A program made the position numbers and the translations under genes. A stretch of DNA of 64,000 nt, taken from assembly GCA_964398655.1 (NCBI GenBank), contig CAYNNG010000004.1:18462-82461 (forward strand), given 5' to 3'. This stretch comes from SFFI01 sp964398655 (GTDB lineage Bacteria > Bacillota > Clostridia > Saccharofermentanales > DTU023). Of this stretch, positions 1 through 6,939 are shown piece by piece. The notes beneath the pieces were generated by a model that ran no database searches, was not told the DNA's origin, and saw only the letters and a program-made list of their open reading frames with translations. Each line of letters begins with the position of its first letter. The stretch's first letter is position 1.

Positions 1-166
1 CCTGTCTGCTCAACTGAGTATTAGGGCTTGAACCCTTGGTCCGTCCCTTACTGGCATCGCGCCTTGACTGGGCCGCAGCAGATTTTGCGGAACCTGAGCT
101 GGTGTTGGATGGTGTATTAGAGTTTTTCTTCAGAGATTTTCCTTGCTTATTTTGCGTCTTAGTCAT
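1..166 (-). CDS. Partial unknown protein, N-terminal 55 residues
   Basis: The 5' end of a gene running off the left edge of the window on the minus strand. The start ATG is the complement of 164-166. It is preceded by a good ribosome-binding site (AGAAGGAAGTT, complement of 168-178). The visible residues begin MTKTQNKQGKSLKK and continue as a low-complexity, basic tail rich in Ser, Lys, Asn, Thr and Gln, with no domain or membrane segment. Such disordered basic N-termini occur on several large bacterial proteins, for example DNA translocases and RNases J. Nothing here allows a choice, so I give no function. It diverges from the rightward genes that follow. Confidence 0.6.
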   Translation of the reverse strand, partial: MTKTQNKQGKSLKKNSNTPSNTSSGSAKSAAAQSRRDASKGRTKGSSPNTQLSRQ

Positions 167-372
167 AACTTCCTTCTAAAATAATCAATAAATTTTATAT
201 AAAGCTAGAACTCAGGATAAAGCCTAGCTTGAATACATGGAAATAGATCCGGGCCTTGAGGCCAGCGGATAACTCGTCTCCTTATTTTAAACTATAGCGT
301 CACAAATGTCATGACGGCCAGGTTCAATAGACATATAATTAAACTAAATTTAATCCGAAAGGAAGACTTACC

Positions 373-633
373 TTGAAAAAGCTTACACTTAAAATTGATG
401 GTATGATGTGCGAGAATTGTGAAAAGCACGTTAACCAAGCCATACAGACCCATTTTCCCATTGAACAGGTCCAGTCCTCTCACGAGAAAGGGGAAACGGT
501 GATTATCGCTCCCCACGAACTGCCTGAAGACGAAATAAAAGCTGCGGTAGAGGAGGCAGGCTACCGTTTTCTCGCGATGAAAACGGAGGATTACCGCGAA
601 CACAAAGGCTTTATGAGTATATTTTTCGGATAG
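373..633 (+). CDS. Heavy-metal-associated (HMA) domain protein
   Basis: An 86-residue protein consisting of one ferredoxin-fold HMA domain. The metal-binding loop reads GMMCENC, with Cys13 and Cys16 forming the CxxC pair that in this family binds Cu(I) or another soft metal. The family includes CopZ-type chaperones that pass copper to P-type ATPases. The C-terminal tail (about residues 70-86) is aromatic and basic and not typical of CopZ. Translation appears to begin at TTG 373, with GGAAG about 8 bases upstream; there is no in-frame ATG before residue 11. No copper ATPase or repressor lies nearby, so the partner and the metal are unknown. The gene ends two bases before the likely rpsT promoter. 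Confidence 0.75.
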   Translation: MKKLTLKIDGMMCENCEKHVNQAIQTHFPIEQVQSSHEKGETVIIAPHELPEDEIKAAVEEAGYRFLAMKTEDYREHKGFMSIFFG

Positions 634-634
634 C

Positions 635-663
635 TTGCACGCCAGCCTTTCAAATGCTATCAT
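635..663 (+). promoter_or_regulatory. Probable sigma-A promoter of rpsT
   Basis: TTGCAC at 635-640, a 17-base spacer, and TATCAT at 658-663 resemble a housekeeping -35/-10 pair. Transcription would start near 670 and give a leader of about 45 bases. That leader contains a small hairpin (GTTTGC-CCA-GCAAAC, about 672-686) just before the rpsT ribosome-binding site. Assigned by eye from consensus and spacing only. Confidence 0.5.
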
Positions 664-714
664 ACTTTAGCGTTTGCCCAGCAAACCCAAAAATCGGTGC
701 AGGAGGTGAGACTA

Positions 715-972
715 ATGCCTAATATTAAATCAGCCATCAAGCGTATGAATAGCGACAAGAGAAAAGCCGCTTATTCTAAGAGCAAAAAGAGTGAACTTAA
801 GACCAGCCTAAAGAAGGCAGAGCAGGCTATCGAAGCTTCTGCGGATAATGCTGCTGAGCTGGCTCAAGAAACGCAGCGCAAGCTGGACCAAGCTGTAGCC
901 AAGGGCTTAATTCATAAGCACAAGGCTTCCCGCAAGAAATCCCAGCTGGCGAAGAAATTAAACAACGCGTAA
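715..972 (+). CDS. rpsT: 30S ribosomal protein S20
   Basis: An 85-residue basic protein beginning MPNIKSAIKRM, the hallmark N-terminus of S20, which binds 16S rRNA in the body of the 30S subunit. The pattern of long helices rich in Lys and Ala and the C-terminal motif GLIHKHKASRKKSQ fit the family, as does the length. The start is ATG 715, preceded by AGGAGGTGA at 701-709; an upstream in-frame start at 697 would overlap that ribosome-binding site. S20 is usually monocistronic, and here it has its own promoter-like sequence and is followed by a tRNA gene. Confidence 0.97.
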   Translation: MPNIKSAIKRMNSDKRKAAYSKSKKSELKTSLKKAEQAIEASADNAAELAQETQRKLDQAVAKGLIHKHKASRKKSQLAKKLNNA

Positions 973-1049
973 TTGCCCTTACGGCTGTGTGAGAACAGCC
1001 CATATAGCTGAAATATGGTTAGCACCCGTGCCTCCCTGTTTCAGTACTT

Positions 1050-1125
1050 GCCTGCTTAGCTCAGTTGGTAGAGCAGCTGATTTGTAATCAGCAGGTCGGG
1101 GGTTCAAATCCGTCAGCAGGCTCCA
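1050..1125 (+). tRNA. tRNA-Thr (anticodon TGT)
   Basis: A complete 76-base cloverleaf. The acceptor stem GCCTGCT pairs with AGCAGGC near the 3' end, the D-arm begins AGCTCAGTTGGTAGAGC, and the anticodon loop TTTGTAA (1081-1087) carries TGT at 1083-1085. The T-arm contains GGTTCAAATCC. The discriminator T and the CCA end are encoded (1122-1125). TGT decodes ACA and, with modification, other ACN threonine codons. A strong terminator starts three bases later. Confidence 0.95.
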
Positions 1126-1127
1126 AG

Positions 1128-1171
1128 CCAAAAGCCCTGAAATCATTAGGTTTCAGGGCTTTTGGTTTTAT
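1128..1171 (+). terminator. Intrinsic terminator after tRNA-Thr
   Basis: A perfect 15-bp stem (CCAAAAGCCCTGAAA at 1128-1142 with its complement at 1151-1165) around an 8-base loop is followed by TTTTAT. It lies immediately downstream of the tRNA. Confidence 0.88.
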
Positions 1172-1192
1172 ACATTGATCGTATAAATTTAT

Positions 1193-1228
1193 CTTTGGTA
1201 GCAATTTTGGTAGCAATTTTGCTAGCAA
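1193..1228 (+). repeat. Three tandem 12-nt repeats downstream of tRNA-Thr
   Basis: Three head-to-tail 12-mers (CTTTGGTAGCAA, TTTTGGTAGCAA, TTTTGCTAGCAA) occupy 1193-1228. On the minus strand they would encode a Leu-Leu-Pro-Lys-like repeat inside an open frame that runs back into the tRNA. I do not think that frame is a functional gene, but such repeats beside a tRNA 3' end can be left by integrase-encoding elements. Confidence 0.6.
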
Positions 1229-1265
1229 TCGAATTTCCCAACATATCCCGCCCACCCTTGGCCTA

Positions 1266-1311
1266 AAAGGTTGGCAAAAGGCCAATAACGCTACATTGCC
1301 AACCTTTTTTT
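1266..1311 (+). terminator. Second intrinsic terminator in the tRNA-Thr flank
   Basis: A 12-bp stem, AAAGGTTGGCAA (1266-1277) with TTGCCAACCTTT (1296-1307), closes an 18-base loop and runs into a T tract (1305-1311). No complete gene lies between this and the terminator after the tRNA, so it either backs up tRNA termination or is left over from a lost transcript. The remainder of the 973-1588 interval has no gene apart from the tRNA. Confidence 0.75.
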
Positions 1312-1428
1312 GGACGTGATCCCCTGTGGATAGGTCCATGGCCATGCTTGGCGCCTGGGATTATTAGTTGCTCCATTGGTACCTGCGCGCTCATTTTCGG
1401 GCAAAAGTCATAAAGCTTTTAACAATTT

Positions 1429-1457
1429 TTGGGAAATGTTGTAGATCTAACTATATT
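1429..1457 (+). promoter_or_regulatory. Candidate promoter of the hydantoin/sarcosine catabolic cluster
   Basis: TTGGGA (1429-1434), a 17-base spacer and TATATT (1452-1457) give a plausible housekeeping promoter. The implied 5' leader is about 125 bases. I recognise no riboswitch in it. Confidence 0.42.
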
Positions 1458-1588
1458 TACTGATCGGTACGTGCAATAATTTCGATAAGATAAGTCCTCA
1501 GTTGAAGGATTTACAAGGTATGAACGGAGCTTCACCAAGACAATGCTACCGTTAAAAAAAGAAAGAATGCTGAATGGAGGAAAGATTT

Positions 1589-2332
1589 ATGACCAAGAAA
1601 ACGAACCCTGATTTCAAATTTGTTGACAGCTATGGATTTAATGAGGAACTACTGAGGCAAGCATTTGACGAAGCTAGGAAGATTTACAAAGAGCGCGGAT
1701 TTATGCGCGAGATGGGTGTAGGTATTGCCCCCGCTATCACCACCGTAGACATGGCCAAGGCCTGGATGAGTGAAGGTCACCCCTTTACCTGTGATAAATC
1801 CGAAGAGGTCTGCGCTAATGCTCTGAAGGTACTGGAAGCCGGCCGTAAAGTGGGTGTTCCCATTTTCCACACCACCACCGGTTATACTGGAACCAAACAA
1901 TGGGACCTGCCCCGCTGGGATGAGAAGATTCCTATGAGCGCCTTAACCGATCCAAGTGAATGGATGGAGATTGATCCCAAACTCAAACCACAGCCCGAAG
2001 AGCCCGTTATCCACAAGAAATATGCCTCTAACTTCTTCGGAACCCACCTGGCACAGACCCTGACCTTCTTGGGCGTTGATACTGTCATCGTCATGGGTGC
2101 AACCTCTTGCGCCTGCGTTCGCCACACCGTCATGGATTCTACCGGTTATGGCTTCAAGACCCTGGTTCCTCGCGGAACGGTCGGTGACCGCGTACCTGGT
2201 GTTATTGAGTGGAATCTCTTCGACATGGAAGCCAAATTCTGTGATGTTTGGGATGTTGACAGAGTTGTGAAATACCTCGAAGGCATTGACCCGAGCGTAT
2301 ACAGAAAACACGAGAGAAAATTTGATAAATAA
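1589..2332 (+). CDS. Isochorismatase-family amidohydrolase, probable N-carbamoylsarcosine amidase
   Basis: A 247-residue cysteine hydrolase of the isochorismatase superfamily. The triad is visible: Asp54 (TTVDMAK), a lysine at 143 or 144 (VIHKKYAS), and Cys176 in GATSCACVRHT. These positions match those known for N-carbamoylsarcosine amidohydrolase, which releases sarcosine, CO2 and ammonia from N-carbamoylsarcosine. The motif around the nucleophile (ACVRHT) also fits that enzyme better than nicotinamidase. The start is ATG 1589 because GGAGGAAAG sits at the right distance; an in-frame ATG at 1574 overlaps that ribosome-binding site. The substrate is inferred from the hydantoinase and sarcosine-type reductase downstream. 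Other carbamoyl or ureido compounds, such as N-carbamoylglycine, remain possible. Confidence 0.8.
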   Translation: MTKKTNPDFKFVDSYGFNEELLRQAFDEARKIYKERGFMREMGVGIAPAITTVDMAKAWMSEGHPFTCDKSEEVCANALKVLEAGRKVGVPIFHTTTGYTGTKQWDLPRWDEKIPMSALTDPSEWMEIDPKLKPQPEEPVIHKKYASNFFGTHLAQTLTFLGVDTVIVMGATSCACVRHTVMDSTGYGFKTLVPRGTVGDRVPGVIEWNLFDMEAKFCDVWDVDRVVKYLEGIDPSVYRKHERKFDK

Positions 2333-2356
2333 AAACACCACGTAAGTGCCAACGTT

Positions 2357-2396
2357 AGAAATAAGTGAAGCGAATCATTGCTTCACTTATTTCTTT
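2357..2396 (+). terminator. Terminator/attenuator between amidase and hydantoinase genes
   Basis: A perfect stem of about 14 bp (AGAAATAAGTGAAGC with GCTTCACTTATTTCTTT, loop GAATCATT) ends in a T-rich stretch. It lies between two genes expected to work together. It may lower expression of the downstream genes, or separate units may exist; a weak promoter-like pair follows at TTGGTT 2404 and TAAATT 2427. Confidence 0.75.
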
Positions 2397-2455
2397 CAAC
2401 GAATTGGTTTTATGGCTGAAAAGATGTAAATTCAGCGGAACAGAAGGAGTTTGAT

Positions 2456-3856
2456 ATGGGTTTATTAATAAAGAATGGAACAATCGTGTCGGATTCTGCT
2501 GAATGGATTTCGGATATCCTGGTAGAAGGCGAAAAGATAGTCAGCATTGCTAAGGACATCCCTGTGGAAGGACATGAAGTGGTAGATGCCACCGGGAAGT
2601 ATGTTTTCCCTGGTGGTGTGGACGAGCATGTTCACATGGGTCCTTTTGATTCATATTCTTTTGAAACATCTCACGCAGCACTGGTGGGCGGAACTACCAC
2701 ACTAGTAGATTTTTCTCCTCAATACAAAGGTATGGGAGTTATTGAATCCTTGCATAAGCATAATGAGGAAGATGCCGTGGGCAAGGCCAGCCCCGACTAT
2801 TCTTTCCATGCCATGATCATGGAAAATTCAGATAAGGTATTAGACGAGATTCCCCACATGGTGGATGCAGGTATCGTCAATTTGAAATTGTTCATGGCCT
2901 ATAAGTACACCCCCTTCATGGTAGAGGATGATCTGATCTTCAAGTGCATGCAGGAGGCCAAGAAGTACGGTATTACCATCATGGTGCACGCAGAAAATGG
3001 CGACCTGGTGGATATTCTGCAAAAGGAATTACGCGCTCAAGGAGCCGAAGCCCCGATCAACCATTCCTACTCCAGACCTCCCTTGGTGGAAGATGAAGCG
3101 ACCAGCCGGGCCATTTATATGGCGGAATTAGCAGATTGCCCCTTGTTCGTGGTGCACGTAACCACCAAAGGTGCCTTCCGCCGCATTAAAGAAGCGCATG
3201 AACGCGGTCTCCCTGTCTATGGCGAAACCTGCACCCATTATCTGGTTCTGGATGAATCTTACCTGGCAAAGCCCAATTTTGAAGGTGCTAAATATGTCTG
3301 CGCTCCGGCTCTGCGCACCAAAGACCACGGAGAAGTCCTCTGGAAGGCCGTACAGAATGGAGAACTCCAGGCCATCAGCTCTGACCATGCGGCAGTAGTG
3401 GGTGGATTTGAAGCCAAGAAGCGCGGCTTACATGACTTCACCAAAATCCCGAATGGTGCTCCGGGCATGCAGGACAGGCTGCACATGGTCTGGACCCAGG
3501 GCGTAGAAAAAGGCCGCATTACCCGTCAGGACTTTGTACGTCTCTGCATGACCAACCCTGCCAAGGTTTGCGGTATTTTCCCGCAAAAAGGCGCTTTGCT
3601 GCCCGGATCTGATGCTGATATCCTGATTTTTGATCCCACTTATCGTGGCACGATTACCCTGGCTGACCAGTATGAGGGAACCGACTATGCTGCTTATGAA
3701 GGATTCGAGAAGAAGGGCATCGCGGATAAGGTCTACCTGCGCGGTAAATTGATGGCTGAAAGAGGCAAATTCGTTGGTGAAAGGGGACAGGGACGCTATA
3801 TTAAGCCCAAGCCCTACACCAAGAGCTATGAAGAGTATCACAAAAAGAAAGATTAA
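2456..3856 (+). CDS. Dihydropyrimidinase / D-hydantoinase-type cyclic amidohydrolase
   Basis: A 466-residue member of the dihydropyrimidinase branch of the amidohydrolase superfamily, at the usual family length. The metal-centre motifs appear in order: His58 and His60 (DEHVHMG), the lysine-bearing segment NLKLFMAYK (carboxylated Lys in the family), HAEN, HVTT, and the Asp of SSDHAAV. These enzymes open the ring of hydantoins or dihydropyrimidines to N-carbamoyl amino acids. Followed by a carbamoylsarcosine-type amidase and a sarcosine-type reductase, N-methylhydantoin (or hydantoin) is the most economical substrate. The start ATG 2456 has AGAAGGAG upstream. Ordinary pyrimidine catabolism is the alternative, but no dihydropyrimidine dehydrogenase is nearby. 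Confidence 0.9.
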   Translation: MGLLIKNGTIVSDSAEWISDILVEGEKIVSIAKDIPVEGHEVVDATGKYVFPGGVDEHVHMGPFDSYSFETSHAALVGGTTTLVDFSPQYKGMGVIESLHKHNEEDAVGKASPDYSFHAMIMENSDKVLDEIPHMVDAGIVNLKLFMAYKYTPFMVEDDLIFKCMQEAKKYGITIMVHAENGDLVDILQKELRAQGAEAPINHSYSRPPLVEDEATSRAIYMAELADCPLFVVHVTTKGAFRRIKEAHERGLPVYGETCTHYLVLDESYLAKPNFEGAKYVCAPALRTKDHGEVLWKAVQNGELQAISSDHAAVVGGFEAKKRGLHDFTKIPNGAPGMQDRLHMVWTQGVEKGRITRQDFVRLCMTNPAKVCGIFPQKGALLPGSDADILIFDPTYRGTITLADQYEGTDYAAYEGFEKKGIADKVYLRGKLMAERGKFVGERGQGRYIKPKPYTKSYEEYHKKKD

Positions 3857-3865
3857 AGCTTAAAC

Positions 3866-4237
3866 ATGAACAGTGAGTGGATGGTTGTCAGCAATAATCC
3901 CCTAGTCAGAGATCACACAAGCTCTTGTACCTGGGTCGACGGCAATTTTGCCGATGTGCTGTTGAAGGTAAGAGACCTGGTCTACGATGGCTATAAGTTG
4001 ATAACGCATCCACTTCCTGCTTCGATTGGCATGTTCTATGCGCCCGTACGCAGTATTATCCTTGCCCCGGATAAATCAGAGCAATCCATGATTTTGATCG
4101 CCGAAGCGATCGACCAATACCGGCGCACCGTTAGGCCAAACCACCCCCAAAAAGGATCATGCGTTGATTACGAAATGATTGACTATGATTTGTGGCAGCA
4201 GAGCTTGTCAGAATGTAGAAGAGGAAATTTCAAATGA
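3866..4237 (+). CDS. grdX: GrdX family protein
   Basis: A 123-residue protein resembling GrdX, a small protein of unproven function found with glycine/sarcosine/betaine reductase genes in clostridia. The conserved opening VVSNNPLV is present. The body has no signal peptide or membrane segment and no known catalytic motif. It begins 9 bases after the hydantoinase stop, with only a weak ribosome-binding site. Its last four bases overlap the next start (ATGA at 4234-4237), so translation is probably coupled to the reductase subunit gene. Confidence 0.78.
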   Translation: MNSEWMVVSNNPLVRDHTSSCTWVDGNFADVLLKVRDLVYDGYKLITHPLPASIGMFYAPVRSIILAPDKSEQSMILIAEAIDQYRRTVRPNHPQKGSCVDYEMIDYDLWQQSLSECRRGNFK

Positions 4238-5520
4238 AGTTAGAAGTGCAAAATAGTTTGATCAAAGATATCAAATTTTCACAGACTACTCAAATCATTG
4301 ACCATGTGTTTTTCCTCAATAAAGACGAGATGATCGACGAATTGAAGAAAATTCAGTTTGTGCGTGATGTCAAGATTGATGTAGCCAAGCCGGGAGATAA
4401 AACCCGTATCATCCCGGTAAAAGACTGTATCGAGCCCCGCTACCGTGTGGACCGTCCCCAGGGTTTTCCTGGTGTTACGACGGATTCGTTCCAGGTCGGA
4501 GAAGGCGTGACCAAGGTCATGAAAAATGTCGCAGTTGTCACCGTAGGCGATATCGTGGGCTTCCAGGAAGGGTTAATTGATATGTGGGGAGAGGGCGCTA
4601 AGTGGACACCTTTCTCCAAAACTTTAAATGTGGTGGTTGATATTTCAGTCGAACCGGGACTGGATCCACATGAGCATGAATACTGTGCGCGTCTCGTAGG
4701 ACTCAAGGCGTCTGAATACCTGGCGCTGGCCCTGAAAGATGCAGAAGTTGATGAATGTGAAACCTTTGAGCTGCCTGGTCCCGGTATAGAACAAGAAGAC
4801 TTAAAAGGTCTGCCCAGGGTCATTTATGTACAAATGATGATTGCTCAGGGCTTGCTGCATGACGTCTATATCTATGGATCGGATGCCAAAAAAATCTTGC
4901 CCGTCCTCCTTCATCCCAATGAAGAGCTAGATGGTGCGGTCATCAGCGGAAACTGTGTGGCTGCCTGCGACAAGATTACGACCTATCAACATCAAAATAA
5001 CAGTGTGGTCAAAGAACTATACAAGGAACATGGCAAAAGCCTTAACTTCATCGGACAAATTTTGGTTCCTGAACTCACTACTATGGATGGCAAATTTAAG
5101 ATGGGCGACTATGTCGTAAAACTCTGCCGGATGTTAGGGGCTGAAGGGGCAGTGGTCTCGGAGGAAGGGTATGGCAATCCCGACTCTGACTTGGTCATGA
5201 TTGCCAAAGGTCTGGAAGACCACAAAATTCAGACCGTACTCATCACGGATGAATGTACCGGATGGTTAGGTGATTCCCAACCCTTGACAGATACTAAAGA
5301 AGAAGCAAAAGCGGTCATTTCGACTGGGAATGTTTCGCATCTCGTTCATCTGGAACAAGCGGATACGGTGCTGGGCAATATAGCGGCTATTTCTAATATC
5401 GCTGGTGGCTGGGAGGGAAGCTATTCTCCAACGGATGGTTCTATTACCTGCGAGTTGAACGCTGTGATTGGCTCTACCTCAGAAATTGGCTATCACAATT
5501 TAACCGTCCGCCTGCATTAG
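4234..5520 (+). CDS. grdG: Glycine/sarcosine/betaine reductase component B, pro-protein subunit (GrdG/GrdE type)
   Basis: A 428-residue homologue of the GrdE/GrdG/GrdH pro-proteins of substrate-specific component B. In the family the precursor is cut at an Asn-Cys bond and the new N-terminal Cys becomes a pyruvoyl group that captures the substrate amine as a Schiff base. Here Asn240-Cys241 lies in the motif SGNCVAACDK, so cleavage should give subunits of about 240 and 188 residues. Sarcosine specificity (grdG rather than grdE) is inferred only from the neighbouring carbamoylsarcosine-amidase-type and hydantoinase genes; glycine or betaine specificity cannot be excluded. Translational coupling to grdX is likely, and the selenoprotein subunit starts 10 bases downstream. 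Confidence 0.88.
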   Translation: MKLEVQNSLIKDIKFSQTTQIIDHVFFLNKDEMIDELKKIQFVRDVKIDVAKPGDKTRIIPVKDCIEPRYRVDRPQGFPGVTTDSFQVGEGVTKVMKNVAVVTVGDIVGFQEGLIDMWGEGAKWTPFSKTLNVVVDISVEPGLDPHEHEYCARLVGLKASEYLALALKDAEVDECETFELPGPGIEQEDLKGLPRVIYVQMMIAQGLLHDVYIYGSDAKKILPVLLHPNEELDGAVISGNCVAACDKITTYQHQNNSVVKELYKEHGKSLNFIGQILVPELTTMDGKFKMGDYVVKLCRMLGAEGAVVSEEGYGNPDSDLVMIAKGLEDHKIQTVLITDECTGWLGDSQPLTDTKEEAKAVISTGNVSHLVHLEQADTVLGNIAAISNIAGGWEGSYSPTDGSITCELNAVIGSTSEIGYHNLTVRLH

Positions 5521-5530
5521 GGAGCTTAAC

Positions 5531-6826
5531 ATGAAAAAAGTTGTATTTTATTTAAACCAATTTTTTGGGCAAATCGGCGGAGAGGATAAGGCAGACTACC
5601 CACCTCATCTCGAGGCGAAGGCTGTGGGAGCTGCTGCGGCGTTTTCCAAACAATTAAAAAATGCGGAAGTTACCCACACCCTAATTTGTGGAGATAACTA
5701 CTATAACGAAAATAAGGATGCAGCCAATGACTTCATCCGCTCTGCCCTGGAGGAAATTAGGCCAGACCTGCTGATCGCAGGCCCAGCCTTTAATGCCGGC
5801 CGCTATGGCATGGCCTGCGCCGGCGTGACCGAGTTAGCCCACGAACTTTCCATTCCCGCCATTAGCGGAATGTATGAAGAAAACCCTGGCGTAGAGATGG
5901 CCCGCAAGTATTGCCTGATTGTTGCCACGGCAGACTCCTCTTCCCACATGCGTGGGGCACTTAAGGATTTAGCAGCCCTTGCCCAAAAAGTGTTGGATGG
6001 AGAGGACCTATCCCCTGAGCGCGACGGCTATCTGGCGCAGGGCTATCGCAGAACCGAATTCAGCGATAAAATTGGAGCGGAAAGGGCTGTGGATATGCTG
6101 CTGGCTCGCCTGCAGAACAAGCCTTTTGTGACAGAGCTCCCCATGCCCAAGTTTGATGCGGTAGAGCCTGCCTCGGCGATAAGCGATCTCAGCACGGCTA
6201 CCATCGCCTTGATTACCACGGGCGGAATTGTTCCCCTGGGGAACCCTGACAAATTACAGTCTGCCTCAGCCCAGAAATGGCTGAAGTACGATGTGGACAA
6301 GCTAGATCAGCTGCAAGGCACATACTGCACGATCCATGGAGGCTATGATCCTGTCTATGCGAATGAGAAGCCGGATCGCGTTGCACCGCTTGACCTGCTC
6401 AGGCATTTGGAAAAAACTGGTGTGATTGGCAAAGTCTATCCTTACTTTTATACCACAACGGGCACGGGAACAGCAGTAGCCAATTCCGTGACCTTTGGCC
6501 AGGAAATTGGTCAGGAGCTGAAAAACGCAGAAGTAAGCGGAGCTATACTGACCAGTACCTGAGGAACCTGTACACGTTGCGGCGCAACGATCGTTAAGGA
6601 AATTGAAAGGTACGGGATCCCCATTGTCCACATGGCGACCATTACAACCATATCAGAAGCAGTGGGCGCGAACCGCATTGTTCCAACCGTAGCGATTCCC
6701 TACCCGGTAGGAAATCCGGACCTGGGTGAACGTGAGGAGGCGGTCCGCGAAGATCTGGTCAAGCTGGCCGTCGATGCACTCGGTACTGCTATCAGTAGGC
6801 CTACTATTTTTAAATCGCTAAAATGA
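5531..6826 (+). CDS. grdF: Selenoprotein B of glycine/sarcosine/betaine reductase (GrdF/GrdB type), in-frame TGA = Sec
   Basis: The catalytic selenoprotein subunit of component B, 431 residues. The reading frame passes through TGA at 6560-6562, which I read as selenocysteine at residue 344. Upstream, MKKVVFYLNQFFGQIGGEDK and the NAGRYGMACAG and GMYEENPG segments are typical of GrdB/GrdF. Downstream the frame continues without a break as U-GTC-TRC-GATIV to a TAPTVAIPYPVG-like end, giving the family's UxxCxxC redox motif and normal length. A stem-loop follows the TGA closely. Sec attacks the Schiff-base substrate and passes a carboxymethyl group to GrdA, which is not in this window. A conventional gene caller would cut this into two pieces at 6562. 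Sarcosine specificity is inferred from context. Confidence 0.92.
6567..6599 (+). promoter_or_regulatory. Candidate bacterial SECIS element
   Basis: Directly after the Sec TGA, CGTTGC (6575-6580) pairs with GCAACG (6584-6589) around the loop GGC. Weaker outer pairing is possible between CCT (6567-6569) and AGG (6597-6599). The apical loop begins with G and lies about 18 bases past the codon, inside the usual spacing for bacterial SECIS elements, which SelB recognises. Folding was done by eye. Confidence 0.6.
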
Positions 6827-6832
6827 TATAAT
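6804..6832 (+). promoter_or_regulatory. Extended -10 promoter for the Crp/Fnr gene
   Basis: TGATATAAT at 6824-6832 is a perfect extended -10 element overlapping the grdF stop codon. The -35 region is weak. It would place the regulator gene under its own promoter with a leader of about 100 bases. Confidence 0.5.
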
Positions 6833-6873
6833 GCAAGAGTAATGCTATATAGCTGAATGCAATCTTATCCTAA

Positions 6874-6905
6874 CCGCTCGGTTTTTGCCTAGAAAAGCCG
6901 AGCGG
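6874..6905 (+). promoter_or_regulatory. Stem-loop in the leader of the Crp/Fnr gene
   Basis: CCGCTCGG (6874-6881) pairs with CCGAGCGG (6898-6905), and the inner TTTT/AAAA can extend the stem. No T tract follows, so it is not a standard terminator. It could end the grdF transcript inefficiently, protect mRNA, or act as a regulatory leader. Confidence 0.5.
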
Positions 6906-6939
6906 CACTGGCCTGTTTGCAAAAGGGGGTACTTTTTCC

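Noticed and set aside
1088..1345. A minus-strand 85-residue protein overlapping tRNA-Thr
   Set aside because: Its C-terminus is encoded by the reverse complement of the tRNA, a common false gene. It has no ribosome-binding site and no recognised domain.
1337..1360. A sigma-54 promoter (TGGCC..CTTGGC) upstream of the amidase gene
   Set aside because: The GG-GC spacing is two bases short of the required -24/-12 distance.
1458..1588. A riboswitch or Crp/Fnr operator in the leader of the catabolic cluster
   Set aside because: TTGAAGGATTTACAA is only weakly symmetric and no known riboswitch pattern was found. Evidence is too thin.
5531..6562. A truncated reductase subunit or pseudogene ending at TGA 6560-6562
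   Set aside because: The frame continues after TGA with the family UxxCxxC motif and full normal length, and a SECIS-like stem follows. This is a selenoprotein.
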